Origin: Lachnospiraceae bacterium
Lineage (GTDB): Bacteria; Bacillota; Clostridia; Lachnospirales; Lachnospiraceae
Reading direction: 5' to 3'
DNA length: 64,000 bases
Assembly: GCA_017635395.1 (NCBI GenBank)
Contig: JAGBLN010000045.1
Span: 1-64,000 of the forward strand
Position 1 is the stretch's first letter. Each line of letters begins with the position of its first letter. This document shows, in pieces, positions 45,763-54,481 of this stretch. A model generated the notes under the pieces. It had not been told where the DNA came from, made no database searches, and was given only the letters and a program-made list of their open reading frames with translations. Both the position numbers and the translations under genes were made by a program.

Positions 45763-46833
45763 TTATTTATAACTCTTACATACAATCTCTATCGCAGTTC
45801 TTGACCTTGCAAAGCATTCGACTAATTTCGGTGAAAACGAACCAGCGCTTCCGCTGACTATCATCTCATATGCCTTGGGCATATCGAAAGCGTCACGGTA
45901 TGTCCTGTCGCTTATAAGCGAATCATAAACATCAGCCAGTGCAACGATCTGAGCCTCAATAGGAATAGCCTCCCCTTTCAGATGATCAGGATATCCGCTT
46001 CCGTCATACCTTTCATGATGATGCCTGCATATGTTATAGCTAAGGTCATAGTACCGCTGTTCACGAAGTTCAGGAATCTGGCTTAACACCTCGCACCCCA
46101 TGGTGGTATGGGACTTCATGACCTCGAATTCGTCTGCAGAAAGTTTTCCCGGCTTGAGAAGAATGGAATCTGAGATCGTTATCATTCCGATATCGTGGAG
46201 AGCCGACGCGCTTTCTATAAGCGCCGCTTTCTCCTGGGTGATATTGTATTCGCCCGGATATACGTGCTCCAGTGCCTCTGCAAGCGTCTTGCTTATAGCC
46301 TTTATCTTCTGGATATGGGTGCTGGATTCCAGATTTCTGAATTCCACCATGGAACTCATGACCTCGATTATACGGTCATTTAGGGAATTAAGCTCTTTGT
46401 TCTTCTCCAGTATCTGTGATGTCTGCTGCTTAATAAGCAGCTCCATCTCATCCTTGCTCCGGTACATTTTGATGAGATTGTTTACCCGGCCTTTTACAAC
46501 CAGCGGTGAAAAAGGCTTATAAGTAAAATCGGTAGCTCCGTTTTCAAAACATTCCGTAATGATTGCCTCATCCCTGTTGGTAGTCATCATAAGCACCGGT
46601 ATGTGCTTGATTACGCCTTTTAATTTAAGTACCTTAAGCAGTGCCCTGCCGTCTATAATGGGCATGTCAACGTCAACCATCATTAAGATTACATCCTTAG
46701 GGTGGGCCATGACATATTCCATAGCCTCACGCCCGTTAGAAGTCAGCGCTACTTTATATTCCTCATGAAATAATTCCCGCAACAGATCGCCATTGCTAAG
46801 ATCATCATCTGCAACCAAGATCGTATCTTTCAT
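45763..46833 (-). CDS. response regulator with HD-GYP phosphodiesterase domain
   Basis: The 356-residue protein has a receiver domain (ADDDLSN acidic pocket, phospho-Asp in MMVDVDMPIIDGR, Lys in FTYKPFS) and a coiled linker. Its HD-GYP domain shows HDIGMI, the GYP element HHERYDGSGYPDHLKGEAIP and VALADVYDSLISDRTYR. HD-GYP proteins hydrolyse c-di-GMP to GMP. It follows the FapA-like gene by 93 bases on the same strand, so the two are probably co-transcribed. No kinase gene is adjacent. Confidence 0.93.
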   Translation of the reverse strand: MKDTILVADDDLSNGDLLRELFHEEYKVALTSNGREAMEYVMAHPKDVILMMVDVDMPIIDGRALLKVLKLKGVIKHIPVLMMTTNRDEAIITECFENGATDFTYKPFSPLVVKGRVNNLIKMYRSKDEMELLIKQQTSQILEKNKELNSLNDRIIEVMSSMVEFRNLESSTHIQKIKAISKTLAEALEHVYPGEYNITQEKAALIESASALHDIGMITISDSILLKPGKLSADEFEVMKSHTTMGCEVLSQIPELREQRYYDLSYNICRHHHERYDGSGYPDHLKGEAIPIEAQIVALADVYDSLISDRTYRDAFDMPKAYEMIVSGSAGSFSPKLVECFARSRTAIEIVCKSYK

Positions 46834-46926
46834 CTTCCCCTTTTTCCCCTTTCCGTCGCTTCTAGCGGCTACGCATATCGGTTCGCTGAACCTTCAGTGG
46901 TAATCCCCGTCCAGCCCGATTCCGGC

Positions 46927-48927
46927 CTACTTTGATATGATATGTCTGCCCTGACTGCAGAATCTCACATCACGGCTGTCCTTAGCCGTAAGCAGGAAGC
47001 TTCCGTTTAGTTTTATGAGCGTATTCTCATATACCACATCCGTAACACGGATGAAATTGTCGCTTGTGCCATTTATCTTTTCATCAAGCTTCCGCTGTTC
47101 TTCCCTTAATGCTGCAAGCTGTTTCTTCTGCTGTTCCAGTGCATCCTCCAGCTTTAAGTATGAAGGATGGGTACGGCCCTTAAGTGCTCCTACCTTGCCC
47201 AGGATGGCATTCATGCCGTCCCTTATGCGCTCCATATCCGCATCCAGTGCTTTCATGCGCTGAGTAAGTGACAGCAGCTGCTCGCCATAGTCATTAAGAC
47301 GGCCTACCTCAATTTCTGTCCTTGCATGGGATTCATTGCCTATGACACCAGCAGTCACGCTGTTTGAAGCTTTTACTTTGCCTCCGCAAATAAGAGGTTT
47401 CTTTCCCACTACCCTCACACTGTCACGGCAGTATGCCATTGAATTCATAAGGTAGCCAGCCTCTATATTGCCGCCTGCAACTATATTTGTATTCTCAAAG
47501 AATGCGGCTACAATATTTCCCCTGGCCTCGACTATGCCCACATTATTTCCGTTCACTCCGCGTCTTATTATTATGTTCTTTCCGGCTTTAAGCCTTGCAC
47601 CCTCTACATATCCGTCAACGATTATATCGCCTTCAGCCTCTACCTTGGCATTCTTCATAACAGAACCGCTAATGTGTATGGTACCGTTAAAGCTTATATT
47701 ATCCTTACCGTAAACTACATCGCCTTTAATCTCCAGCTGCTCGTAAATGGACAGCTTTCCATTCTGCATTGTGATATAGCCGCCCTTTTCGGAAACATAG
47801 GTAACACCGTCATCAAGGCAGTGGATAAAATTAGCCTTAATGGGTTCAAGGTCATGTCCTACATAGCTCAGTATTTCCCTTCCGGAAACCGTCATTCCGC
47901 TCTTGCCAAGCTTAGCCTTATGGTATACTGCAACCTTATCTCCTGCTTTTACCGCAGAAATTTCCTTTTGTGCCCTATAGTCAATGCTTCCGTCATCCTT
48001 TACCTTAGGAGGCTCGTCAAAGGACTCAAAGAAATATTCATAATAGCCGTCCACACCCTCAGCAGGCTCAGAACCTTCTGCCAGCAGGTATTCCTTGCCA
48101 ACCTCGTAATCTGACAGGTTCATAGTTTCACTGTCAATGCAGAATCCATTGGTTATTCCCATACGGTCTATAAGCCTGAAGAAAGCAGGCACGGTAAAGT
48201 CCTCAGGCAGCTTTTCCGTCAGCTTGAAATATGCCTTCATATGGCCATCCTTGGTATGGACGCTTATTCCGCTGCTGTAATCTTTTATCGTATAGTCAAG
48301 CTGGTTCCTGTTTAACTTGAACTGTTCTGTGAACAATATCTGATGAGCCTTCTTCATGTCTGAAAGGCTGCAGATAAGACGTGCATAATTGCTTACGTCA
48401 AGCTTTTCCATAAGGCCTAGCCTGATCTCGCGCATCTGCCTGTCACGATAATACTTATTGGCATATATGCTGACATCCAGGTTAGCTTCAAGGCCCATCC
48501 TGATTTCACGCATCTGCCTGAACATCAGATCGGCACTGTCATAGTATGTCACATCCAGGCCCCGGTCTATGCCCTTCTTTATTTCATCAAGCTGCGGAAA
48601 AGAATAAATAGATTTGTCATATTCATCGATAGATTTCGGAATGGCCTTTTTTTCAATAGTGGCTTCTATGGAATCCAGATCCAGGCCATCCAGCACCTTT
48701 GTAAAATCATCATTAGCTACAGTAAGTGCACTTAAGTTTTCCGACGCCACGCTATCCGTGTCCAAATCCCCGGAAAGGTCAGGCATAAGACTGCCAAGGC
48801 CACTCAGTTTTGACTGGTCGCTCTTATTCTGAGTCTCCTGCACATTATACAGAAGATCTATGAGATTTTCTTCACTGTAGAGATCCCCCAGATCCCCAAG
48901 ATCACTAAAATCGAAATCCTCGGCCAC
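46927..48927 (-). CDS. FapA-like DUF342 protein with N-terminal repeats
   Basis: The 666-residue protein starts at a GTG with GGGGAGG seven bases upstream. Residues about 110-181 hold three copies of a 20-residue motif, e.g. FRQMREIRMGLEANLDVSIY, at 25-26 residue spacing. The centre is a DUF342/FapA region (about 230-600) with Gly-rich beta-solenoid repeats such as GDVVYGKDNISFNGTIHISG. A coiled segment (LKALDADMERIRDGM) and a short beta tail complete it. FapA proteins accompany flagellar and polar systems, but the molecular role is unknown. It sits ahead of the HD-GYP regulator, 51 bases after the YcxB-like gene. Confidence 0.82.
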   Translation of the reverse strand: MAEDFDFSDLGDLGDLYSEENLIDLLYNVQETQNKSDQSKLSGLGSLMPDLSGDLDTDSVASENLSALTVANDDFTKVLDGLDLDSIEATIEKKAIPKSIDEYDKSIYSFPQLDEIKKGIDRGLDVTYYDSADLMFRQMREIRMGLEANLDVSIYANKYYRDRQMREIRLGLMEKLDVSNYARLICSLSDMKKAHQILFTEQFKLNRNQLDYTIKDYSSGISVHTKDGHMKAYFKLTEKLPEDFTVPAFFRLIDRMGITNGFCIDSETMNLSDYEVGKEYLLAEGSEPAEGVDGYYEYFFESFDEPPKVKDDGSIDYRAQKEISAVKAGDKVAVYHKAKLGKSGMTVSGREILSYVGHDLEPIKANFIHCLDDGVTYVSEKGGYITMQNGKLSIYEQLEIKGDVVYGKDNISFNGTIHISGSVMKNAKVEAEGDIIVDGYVEGARLKAGKNIIIRRGVNGNNVGIVEARGNIVAAFFENTNIVAGGNIEAGYLMNSMAYCRDSVRVVGKKPLICGGKVKASNSVTAGVIGNESHARTEIEVGRLNDYGEQLLSLTQRMKALDADMERIRDGMNAILGKVGALKGRTHPSYLKLEDALEQQKKQLAALREEQRKLDEKINGTSDNFIRVTDVVYENTLIKLNGSFLLTAKDSRDVRFCSQGRHIISK

Positions 48928-48977
48928 GGTCTAGCCTCCCCTCAGGCACTGAAACAACCTGCATTTCTTAATGCATA

Positions 48978-49571
48978 CTATTTTGAGACCTTCTCATTTT
49001 TATCTTTTTCGTCAGCTGATGCTGACTTATTTTTATCATCAAATATGGTTTTTCCGGCCCGTCTGTTGATATATGCCTTAAAGGCCTCCACATCCGTTCC
49101 GTCCTTAAAGCCCTTTTTGAAAAGCACCTGGCCGTGCTCTATCATTCCTGGCACGCTGAGGATCAATATGTATTCATCCTCGGTTTCATATACCCGCTCT
49201 ATAGTCCTATAGTTAAATGAAAAACCTGTTTCATTAACCTTTACATGTATATTATCGGCATTGAACTTAACAATCTCAACTATTACATCGCCATGATCGT
49301 TCTGCAGCTTCCTGTAATCAATCCATTCCCTAAAGCTGTATCCAAAAAATATCATGAAAAAGAAGTACAGTGTAAGCACGGCAAAAAGCGAAGCGACCAG
49401 TCTGCTCCCCAGAAATATGATACTAAGCACAAAACAGACGGCAAACAGAATGGTAAACACTAATGCCAGTATGCGGGTCTGCTTCTGTAGCTTCCGATAA
49501 CAATACCTGAAATACTGGGAATGCAGCTTCCTTGTCAGGATAAACTTATTCTCATACATTAACTTCGCCAT
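48978..49571 (-). CDS. YcxB-like membrane protein
   Basis: The 197-residue protein has two adjacent hydrophobic helices at about 37-85 (LALVFTILFAVCFVLSIIFLG and LFAVLTLYFFFMIFFG), a positively charged N-terminal segment and a soluble C-terminal part with EYILILSVPGMIEHGQVLFKKGF. This resembles the YcxB-like C-terminal domain, a family with no known function. The last 25 residues are Lys/Asp/Ser-rich. It is likely transcribed with the downstream FapA-like gene (51-base gap). It lies beyond the terminator of the flagellar operon. Confidence 0.65.
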   Translation of the reverse strand: MAKLMYENKFILTRKLHSQYFRYCYRKLQKQTRILALVFTILFAVCFVLSIIFLGSRLVASLFAVLTLYFFFMIFFGYSFREWIDYRKLQNDHGDVIVEIVKFNADNIHVKVNETGFSFNYRTIERVYETEDEYILILSVPGMIEHGQVLFKKGFKDGTDVEAFKAYINRRAGKTIFDDKNKSASADEKDKNEKVSK

Positions 49572-49741
49572 ATCAGTTACAAAACCCCGATTTTTATTTT
49601 ATCATATGTATGACGATATGGTAAACATAATTTTTTTATTTAAAACCTAATTTCGGTTCTCACATACATATTTATATATTTTACCACATAATCCCCCCTG
49701 CTTTGTGACGGATTCACACATGTGAACCCCCGATTATACAT

Positions 49742-49788
49742 AAAAAAGGGTCAGACCCTTTTGACTATCAGTCCAAAGGGTCTGACCC
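49742..49788 (-). terminator. terminator of the flagellar operon after flgE
   Basis: GGGTCAGACCCTTT (49748-49761) pairs perfectly with AAAGGGTCTGACCC (49775-49788). The loop holds a further GACT/AGTC stem, so the hairpin is about 18 base pairs with one internal mismatch. Six T follow on the minus strand. It lies 15 bases after the flgE stop. Confidence 0.95.
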
Positions 49789-49802
49789 CGATCATTCAAC
49801 TA

Positions 49803-51635
49803 TTATCTCTTAAGATTTACCAGTTCCTCAAGCAGTGTATCGGAAACGGTTATGATACGTGAGTTAGCCTGGAAACCACGCTGTGTTGTGATCAGCTCAG
49901 TAAACTCACTGGAGAGGTCTACGTTGGACATTTCCAGAACACCGGTTGACATGTAACCGCCGTCAGCTGTGATATCAACACCGATACCGTCAAACTCGCC
50001 GGAGTTAAGTGTTGCCTTATACAGGTTATCACCCTGCTTTTCAAGACCTGCTGCATTCGAGAAGGATGCAACAGCGATCTGGCCCAGGAGCTTGGTCTGG
50101 CCGTTATCATATGCGCCGTAGATCATACCATTATTCTGAATGGATACGCCTGTCATTTTTCCCAACGCACATCCTGTGCCCTTTCCGTCTGCATCACCTG
50201 AAGTTGCGGATGCTGTGGATGTTCCCTCGTTGTTAAGGTTCTTTGTAGCTGACATATCTATGTTAATTGCCTTAGCAAAAGGATTCTCAGTGCTGGATTC
50301 CTTGGGCTCAATGGTAAGGTTGAATGCCGATATATTGGTAGATCCGTTAAGTCCGGTAAGGGAACCTGTTGCCTGATTATATCTAACAGATATTGCAGTA
50401 CCTGCAGGTGTAACGTAACCATCGGTACTAAGCGTTCCGTCTGCATCAAAAAGATTTACAGTTGTGCTTCCATCCGAATCGGTATAAGTATACTGATTTG
50501 CTTTTAACAGTGAACCGATAGTAATGGGATTTGATGTAGTGTCATTAGCCTGAACCGTCAGTGAAAGGAAATCCTCGTAATTATCAAATCCGAACGCCTC
50601 AGCATAAGCCTTTGCGGCATCAGCCTTGGTATAGTTGATGGTCTTGGTAGGATCCTTGGGATCAGGATAAGACAGGCCATTATATGTTGTATCTCCGTCT
50701 GAAATCTTTCCTGTAGAAGGATCATAGTTGCTAAAAATGTTATTAGGAGTAAGTTCGATTTCCTGTGCCGGAGACCATTTTGAATCCTTATACTTGATCA
50801 CGCCGTTAGAAGGATTTTCCATATCATATCCGTCAAGCAGTGAATAAGATGCCGCCTTCGTTGCGTAAGAGTTTGCACCCGAAGAATTTGATCCTGTATA
50901 AACCTTTGCATCGAACTTATCCAGGATGGACTCGTTATTCGCATCAAGGACATCCTTAAGATTCAGGATGTAATTACCCTCTTCATCCGTTCCGTTCATC
51001 CTGAACCTTGCGGTATAGGAATAACCCATGTTGTCATAGAATGCGAGATTTATGACTTTACCGTCACCGAGAACCTGAGAATCAAGCTTATCGATGATAC
51101 CTGTCATGGTAGCCTGCTCAGTAGCCTTGGGATCACTGGTCATATTTTCAGGAGACATGATCTGAAGCTTCTTAACATTATCCTGAACGATCTCGCCGTC
51201 TTTATTTACAAGCCAGCCCATAACATTGTAACCGTTTGAGCTCATGGCAAGGTTACCTACTGCATCAACATAGAAAGATCCGTCTCTTGTGAAATAATTG
51301 GATGAACCGTCGGATACTACGAAGAAGGAATTACCTGTTATACGCAAATCGAATGCATTACCTGTAGTCTGTGTAGAACCCTGCTGTGTAATAGCAGTGC
51401 TTATGGCTGCAGACTGAACACCAAGACCTATCTGCTTTGCATTGGTACCTGCAGTACCTGTGGTCTCGTTAGGGCCGCTGGCAGACTGTGTGGTCTGATA
51501 CATTAATTCGGAGAAAGTGATGGACTGAGACTTGTATGCTACGGTATTAACATTGGCAATGTTGTTACCGATAACGTCCATCTTGACCTGGTGTGTTTTT
51601 AACCCCGCAACTCCGGAGTAAAGTGATCTCATCAT
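49803..51635 (-). CDS. flgE: flagellar hook protein FlgE
   Basis: The 610-residue hook subunit polymerises outside the cell on the FlgG-type distal rod under FlgD. The N-terminus SLYSGVAGLKTHQVKMDVIGNNIANVNTVAYK is the axial-family rod signature and the C-terminus ELITTQRGFQANSRIITVSDTLLEELVNLK is the matching helix. The middle holds variable, Ser/Thr/Asn-rich domains. AAGGAGG lies nine bases before the first of two Met codons. It is the last gene of the operon. A sigma-28-type promoter sits in the 160 bases between flgD and this gene. Confidence 0.95.
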   Translation of the reverse strand: MMRSLYSGVAGLKTHQVKMDVIGNNIANVNTVAYKSQSITFSELMYQTTQSASGPNETTGTAGTNAKQIGLGVQSAAISTAITQQGSTQTTGNAFDLRITGNSFFVVSDGSSNYFTRDGSFYVDAVGNLAMSSNGYNVMGWLVNKDGEIVQDNVKKLQIMSPENMTSDPKATEQATMTGIIDKLDSQVLGDGKVINLAFYDNMGYSYTARFRMNGTDEEGNYILNLKDVLDANNESILDKFDAKVYTGSNSSGANSYATKAASYSLLDGYDMENPSNGVIKYKDSKWSPAQEIELTPNNIFSNYDPSTGKISDGDTTYNGLSYPDPKDPTKTINYTKADAAKAYAEAFGFDNYEDFLSLTVQANDTTSNPITIGSLLKANQYTYTDSDGSTTVNLFDADGTLSTDGYVTPAGTAISVRYNQATGSLTGLNGSTNISAFNLTIEPKESSTENPFAKAINIDMSATKNLNNEGTSTASATSGDADGKGTGCALGKMTGVSIQNNGMIYGAYDNGQTKLLGQIAVASFSNAAGLEKQGDNLYKATLNSGEFDGIGVDITADGGYMSTGVLEMSNVDLSSEFTELITTQRGFQANSRIITVSDTLLEELVNLKR

Positions 51636-51744
51636 AAGGCATGTCCTCCTTCATGTTTTATATATTGAGGAGGGCCCGTAAATCCTTTTGAACGTTCCTC
51701 ATCCTTGAGAAACCATCCTCTTGTCTTATAACCTTACAATTATT

Positions 51745-51771
51745 ATATCGGGCTTTTGCCCCTAAAGTTTA
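51745..51771 (-). promoter_or_regulatory. sigma-28 (SigD/FliA)-type promoter ahead of flgE
   Basis: On the minus strand TAAACTTT (51764-51771) and CCCGATAT (51745-51752) are 11 bases apart. The consensus is TAAAGTTT-N11-GCCGATAA (-10 GCCGATAT in Bacillus). Matches are seven of eight at -35 and seven of eight to the Bacillus -10. The 5' end would be about 100 bases before the flgE ATG. Confidence 0.65.
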
Positions 51772-51795
51772 TATCAGCATGCAAATAAATGATGT

Positions 51796-52803
51796 TTATG
51801 CATTATCATCAGTATCCGAAGCTACGGTATCCGCATTTTCTGTTTCCAATGCTTCAGTTTCTTCCCCTGAATCCTCGGACTTCTCCGCTGTTTCTGCGGC
51901 AGCCTCTGATGAAGCTGCTTCCGTTGCGGTTTCTGAAGGAACCTCATCCTCTGATGATGTTTCAGTACTCTCTGACACTGCCTCAGCACTTTCTGAAGCG
52001 TCCGCTTCTGCATCACTGCTGTCAGCCTTTGATTCTGTACCTGAAACAGGCGTTACAGCCTCAGCCGCCTTATCTGCAGCTGTCTCCTGAACCGGAACCT
52101 CCTCCTGAACAGGCGCTGCCTGTTCTGCCGCAGCCTTCTCCTGTTTAGCCTGCTCGTCAGCAATGATCTTCTGGAGGGCCTTACGGTACTGGTCTATACC
52201 GTCAGCAAAGCTTTCATCAAGAAAACCTTTCTCGAAATCACTCATATCGTCATACTCTGCCACAACAGCAGATGCCGCATTGAAATAATCCTTTGTCATA
52301 AGAGAAGGTGCCGGAAGCTTCTTTATGGCTTCTATAAGATCATCTGCCCTGTCAGACGCTGCCACATATCTGTCGCTTACGACAGTCTTAAGGTCGTTTA
52401 TGGAATACAGGGAACCGTCAATTGAAAGATATGCCTTTCCTTCTTCATAGGTCACATAGTCAACCACGCCTGATACCTCATCAGTATTGCCGGCGTCATC
52501 CCTTACGCTCATGATAACAGTCTTGCCTGTCAGGCTGTCTGCCTTCATTGCATTCATATTATCGCCTATAGCCTGTACCTCCGACACCTGCGTGAATGTC
52601 GCATACTGGCTGATCCACTCTGTATTGGATGTAGGCTCAAGAGGATCCTGATTCTGCATTTCTGCTACTAGCAACGTAAGGAAAGCCTCGGAATCAATCT
52701 GCGACTTATCCTTTTCTGAAGCTGACGCAAGCGACTTGCTGGAAGCAGTGCTGCTCTGTACTTTTCCGTCTACTACGGGAGCTACCAGACCTTTTATATC
52801 CAT
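51796..52803 (-). CDS. flgD: hook-capping protein FlgD with long acidic tail
   Basis: The product has 335 residues, about twice the usual length of short Firmicute FlgD. Residues about 35-85 contain the FlgD N-domain signature SEAFLTLLVAEMQNQDPLEP and WISQYATFTQVSEVQAI, followed by the beta region SVRDDAGNTDEVSGVVDYV. From about 145 a helical segment (SAVVAEYDDMSDFEKGFLDE) and from about 215 a low-complexity Glu/Ala/Ser/Thr tail of about 120 residues follow. FlgD caps the growing hook and guides FlgE subunits. AAGGAGG lies seven bases before the ATG. Confidence 0.92.
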   Translation of the reverse strand: MDIKGLVAPVVDGKVQSSTASSKSLASASEKDKSQIDSEAFLTLLVAEMQNQDPLEPTSNTEWISQYATFTQVSEVQAIGDNMNAMKADSLTGKTVIMSVRDDAGNTDEVSGVVDYVTYEEGKAYLSIDGSLYSINDLKTVVSDRYVAASDRADDLIEAIKKLPAPSLMTKDYFNAASAVVAEYDDMSDFEKGFLDESFADGIDQYRKALQKIIADEQAKQEKAAAEQAAPVQEEVPVQETAADKAAEAVTPVSGTESKADSSDAEADASESAEAVSESTETSSEDEVPSETATEAASSEAAAETAEKSEDSGEETEALETENADTVASDTDDNA

Positions 52804-52846
52804 AACAGTTCCTCCTTATAATCATCCTAATGAATTAAGTATATTC

Positions 52847-53020
52847 TTAAATCCTGTAATCCATCTTGTTTCCGTCTGCCTGCATCATCTGTGCTGTAAC
52901 GGCATCTGCTTCATCTATATCTTCCGGTATGCCTGCAAAGTCACCCAGATCAATCTTCCTGGTGGCACGCCTGAGCCTTTCCTGCTCGCTTGCCTCCGCA
53001 TCTGACTGGCCGTCATTTCC
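52847..53020 (-). pseudogene. possible detached FliK tail after an in-frame amber codon
   Basis: Immediately after the fliK TAG (53021-53023), the same frame stays open for 57 codons to a TAA at 52847-52849. The predicted peptide contains EQERLRRATRKIDLGDFAG and ends in MMQADGNKMDYRI. It has no start codon or ribosome binding site at its beginning. It ends 43 bases before flgD, the usual spacing inside this operon, and fills the otherwise unexplained gap between fliK and flgD. Confidence 0.65.
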
Positions 53021-54334
53021 CTATTCGAGATTCTGCTCAAAAGCATGGGATGAAACAGTAACTTCAACAGCATCAATCTTAACACCCTGCTCCTCAAGGT
53101 TCTGCTTGAGCACCATTATCTGGCTTTCAAGTGCAGCCCTGGCAGCCTCAGTCTCCGTTGAAAACTGAGCAGTAACCACGCCGGACTTACTGACAAGATT
53201 GATTGCCACATTACCGAGGCTTGCCGGATGAAGGCTTAATTCCAGGGATGAAAAATCATCCTTTACCTGGGATTTTATCTTCTCTATTACCTGCTCTGCT
53301 ACTTCGGCAGGATTGCTCAGATAGCTCTGAGGCCTTGCTTCCGCTGTCGGCTCTGCCAGCCCCGGCTCCTGTACGCTTACCGCATCCTGTGCATTGCCTG
53401 CGGTGTGGACATCATGCCTTACATCGTGCCTGTTATCACGCTTTACGGTATTATTTGCATCAGACGGCGTATTGCTTTCATCGCCTGCATCATCAGCATC
53501 ATTATTATCATTTTGTGTATTAAGCGCAGCATTTTCAACAGGCACAGTATCCTCTGGAATATCTGCTGCCTGAACAAGGCTTTCTGCATTAGGCACTTCA
53601 TCTGTTTCTACTGCTGCCTGAACGTCTTCTGTTCCTGCAGCAATCACATCCATAACTTCGCTTACTTCAGCCGGTTCCAGTCCTGCTTCCTCCAGAACCT
53701 CGACTACCATCTTGTTAAGTTCTCCTGCAGTATCCAATATGTTCTGATCGGTCAGCAGGCTCTCAACACCTCCATCTCCCATTACATCTGCCGCAAGCAT
53801 ATTCATATTCTCCGGCATTACAAGGTCTGCTGTGGAAATTGTCAGATCTTCACAGGCTTGAACGATTTCTGGAACATCTACATTCAGTATCTCTGCGGTC
53901 TTTTCAACGATCACATCAATCACCTGTATTACTGCTTCGATTTCCTTCTCATCAACAACAGCATCCGCTGCAGTATCGTTGATTTCTTCTACAGTTCCCG
54001 CCTTGCTTTCATCCTTTGCGGACACCTTATCTGATGTACCAGATTTTGAAACATTATCATTCGATGAGCTTTTCTCATTCTTAACATCAGACTTATCATA
54101 AGACTTTTTGTCCGCAGAAACACCTGCAGACGAACTGTCCTTACTGTTGCCTGAAAAATTACTGCTGTCTGTCTGGATATCCCGGTTCTGAAAATTGATC
54201 TGGCCGGTGGCATTTGCGAATGCACTCTTGAAATCAGCTGTCTGGCCATTACGGGACGAACTTCCATTCCTGTCCATACCGTCCGTAATGTTATTGACCA
54301 GCATCTGGCTGTTAAGATCGCTTATAGATGTCAT
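53021..54334 (-). CDS. fliK: flagellar hook-length control protein FliK, ending at an amber codon
   Basis: The 437-residue product is secreted through the flagellar export system and sets hook length. Its N-terminal two thirds are low in complexity (Asp/Asn/Glu/Ser/Val). The C-terminal Flg_hook domain is intact: DDFSSLELSLHPASLGNVAI, VVTAQFSTETEAARAALESQ, QNLEEQGVKIDAVEVTVSSHAFEQN. A TAG at 53021-53023 follows directly. The frame then continues for 57 codons that look like native FliK C-terminus. The ATG at 54334 has AAGGAG seven bases upstream; an in-frame start at 54352 is not supported. It follows the YlxF-like gene by 147 bases and precedes flgD. Confidence 0.88.
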   Translation of the reverse strand: MTSISDLNSQMLVNNITDGMDRNGSSSRNGQTADFKSAFANATGQINFQNRDIQTDSSNFSGNSKDSSSAGVSADKKSYDKSDVKNEKSSSNDNVSKSGTSDKVSAKDESKAGTVEEINDTAADAVVDEKEIEAVIQVIDVIVEKTAEILNVDVPEIVQACEDLTISTADLVMPENMNMLAADVMGDGGVESLLTDQNILDTAGELNKMVVEVLEEAGLEPAEVSEVMDVIAAGTEDVQAAVETDEVPNAESLVQAADIPEDTVPVENAALNTQNDNNDADDAGDESNTPSDANNTVKRDNRHDVRHDVHTAGNAQDAVSVQEPGLAEPTAEARPQSYLSNPAEVAEQVIEKIKSQVKDDFSSLELSLHPASLGNVAINLVSKSGVVTAQFSTETEAARAALESQIMVLKQNLEEQGVKIDAVEVTVSSHAFEQNLE

Positions 54335-54481
54335 AATGATTCTCCTTAGCACATCCCTGCGGTCCGTCGTCCGGATGCGGTGATACCGTTTAAATGACCG
54401 CTTCCCTGCGGTCTTAAATATCCCGGTTCACAATATTTATCGTCAAAAGTTTATGAACACTTAACCCCTTATATTTTATCT

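Noticed and set aside
54354..54413. Direct repeat TCCCTGCGGTC in the fliK leader
   Set aside because: Two 11-base copies 49 bases apart, one part of a small hairpin. They could be regulatory, but with no further copies or context the signal is too weak to report as a finding.
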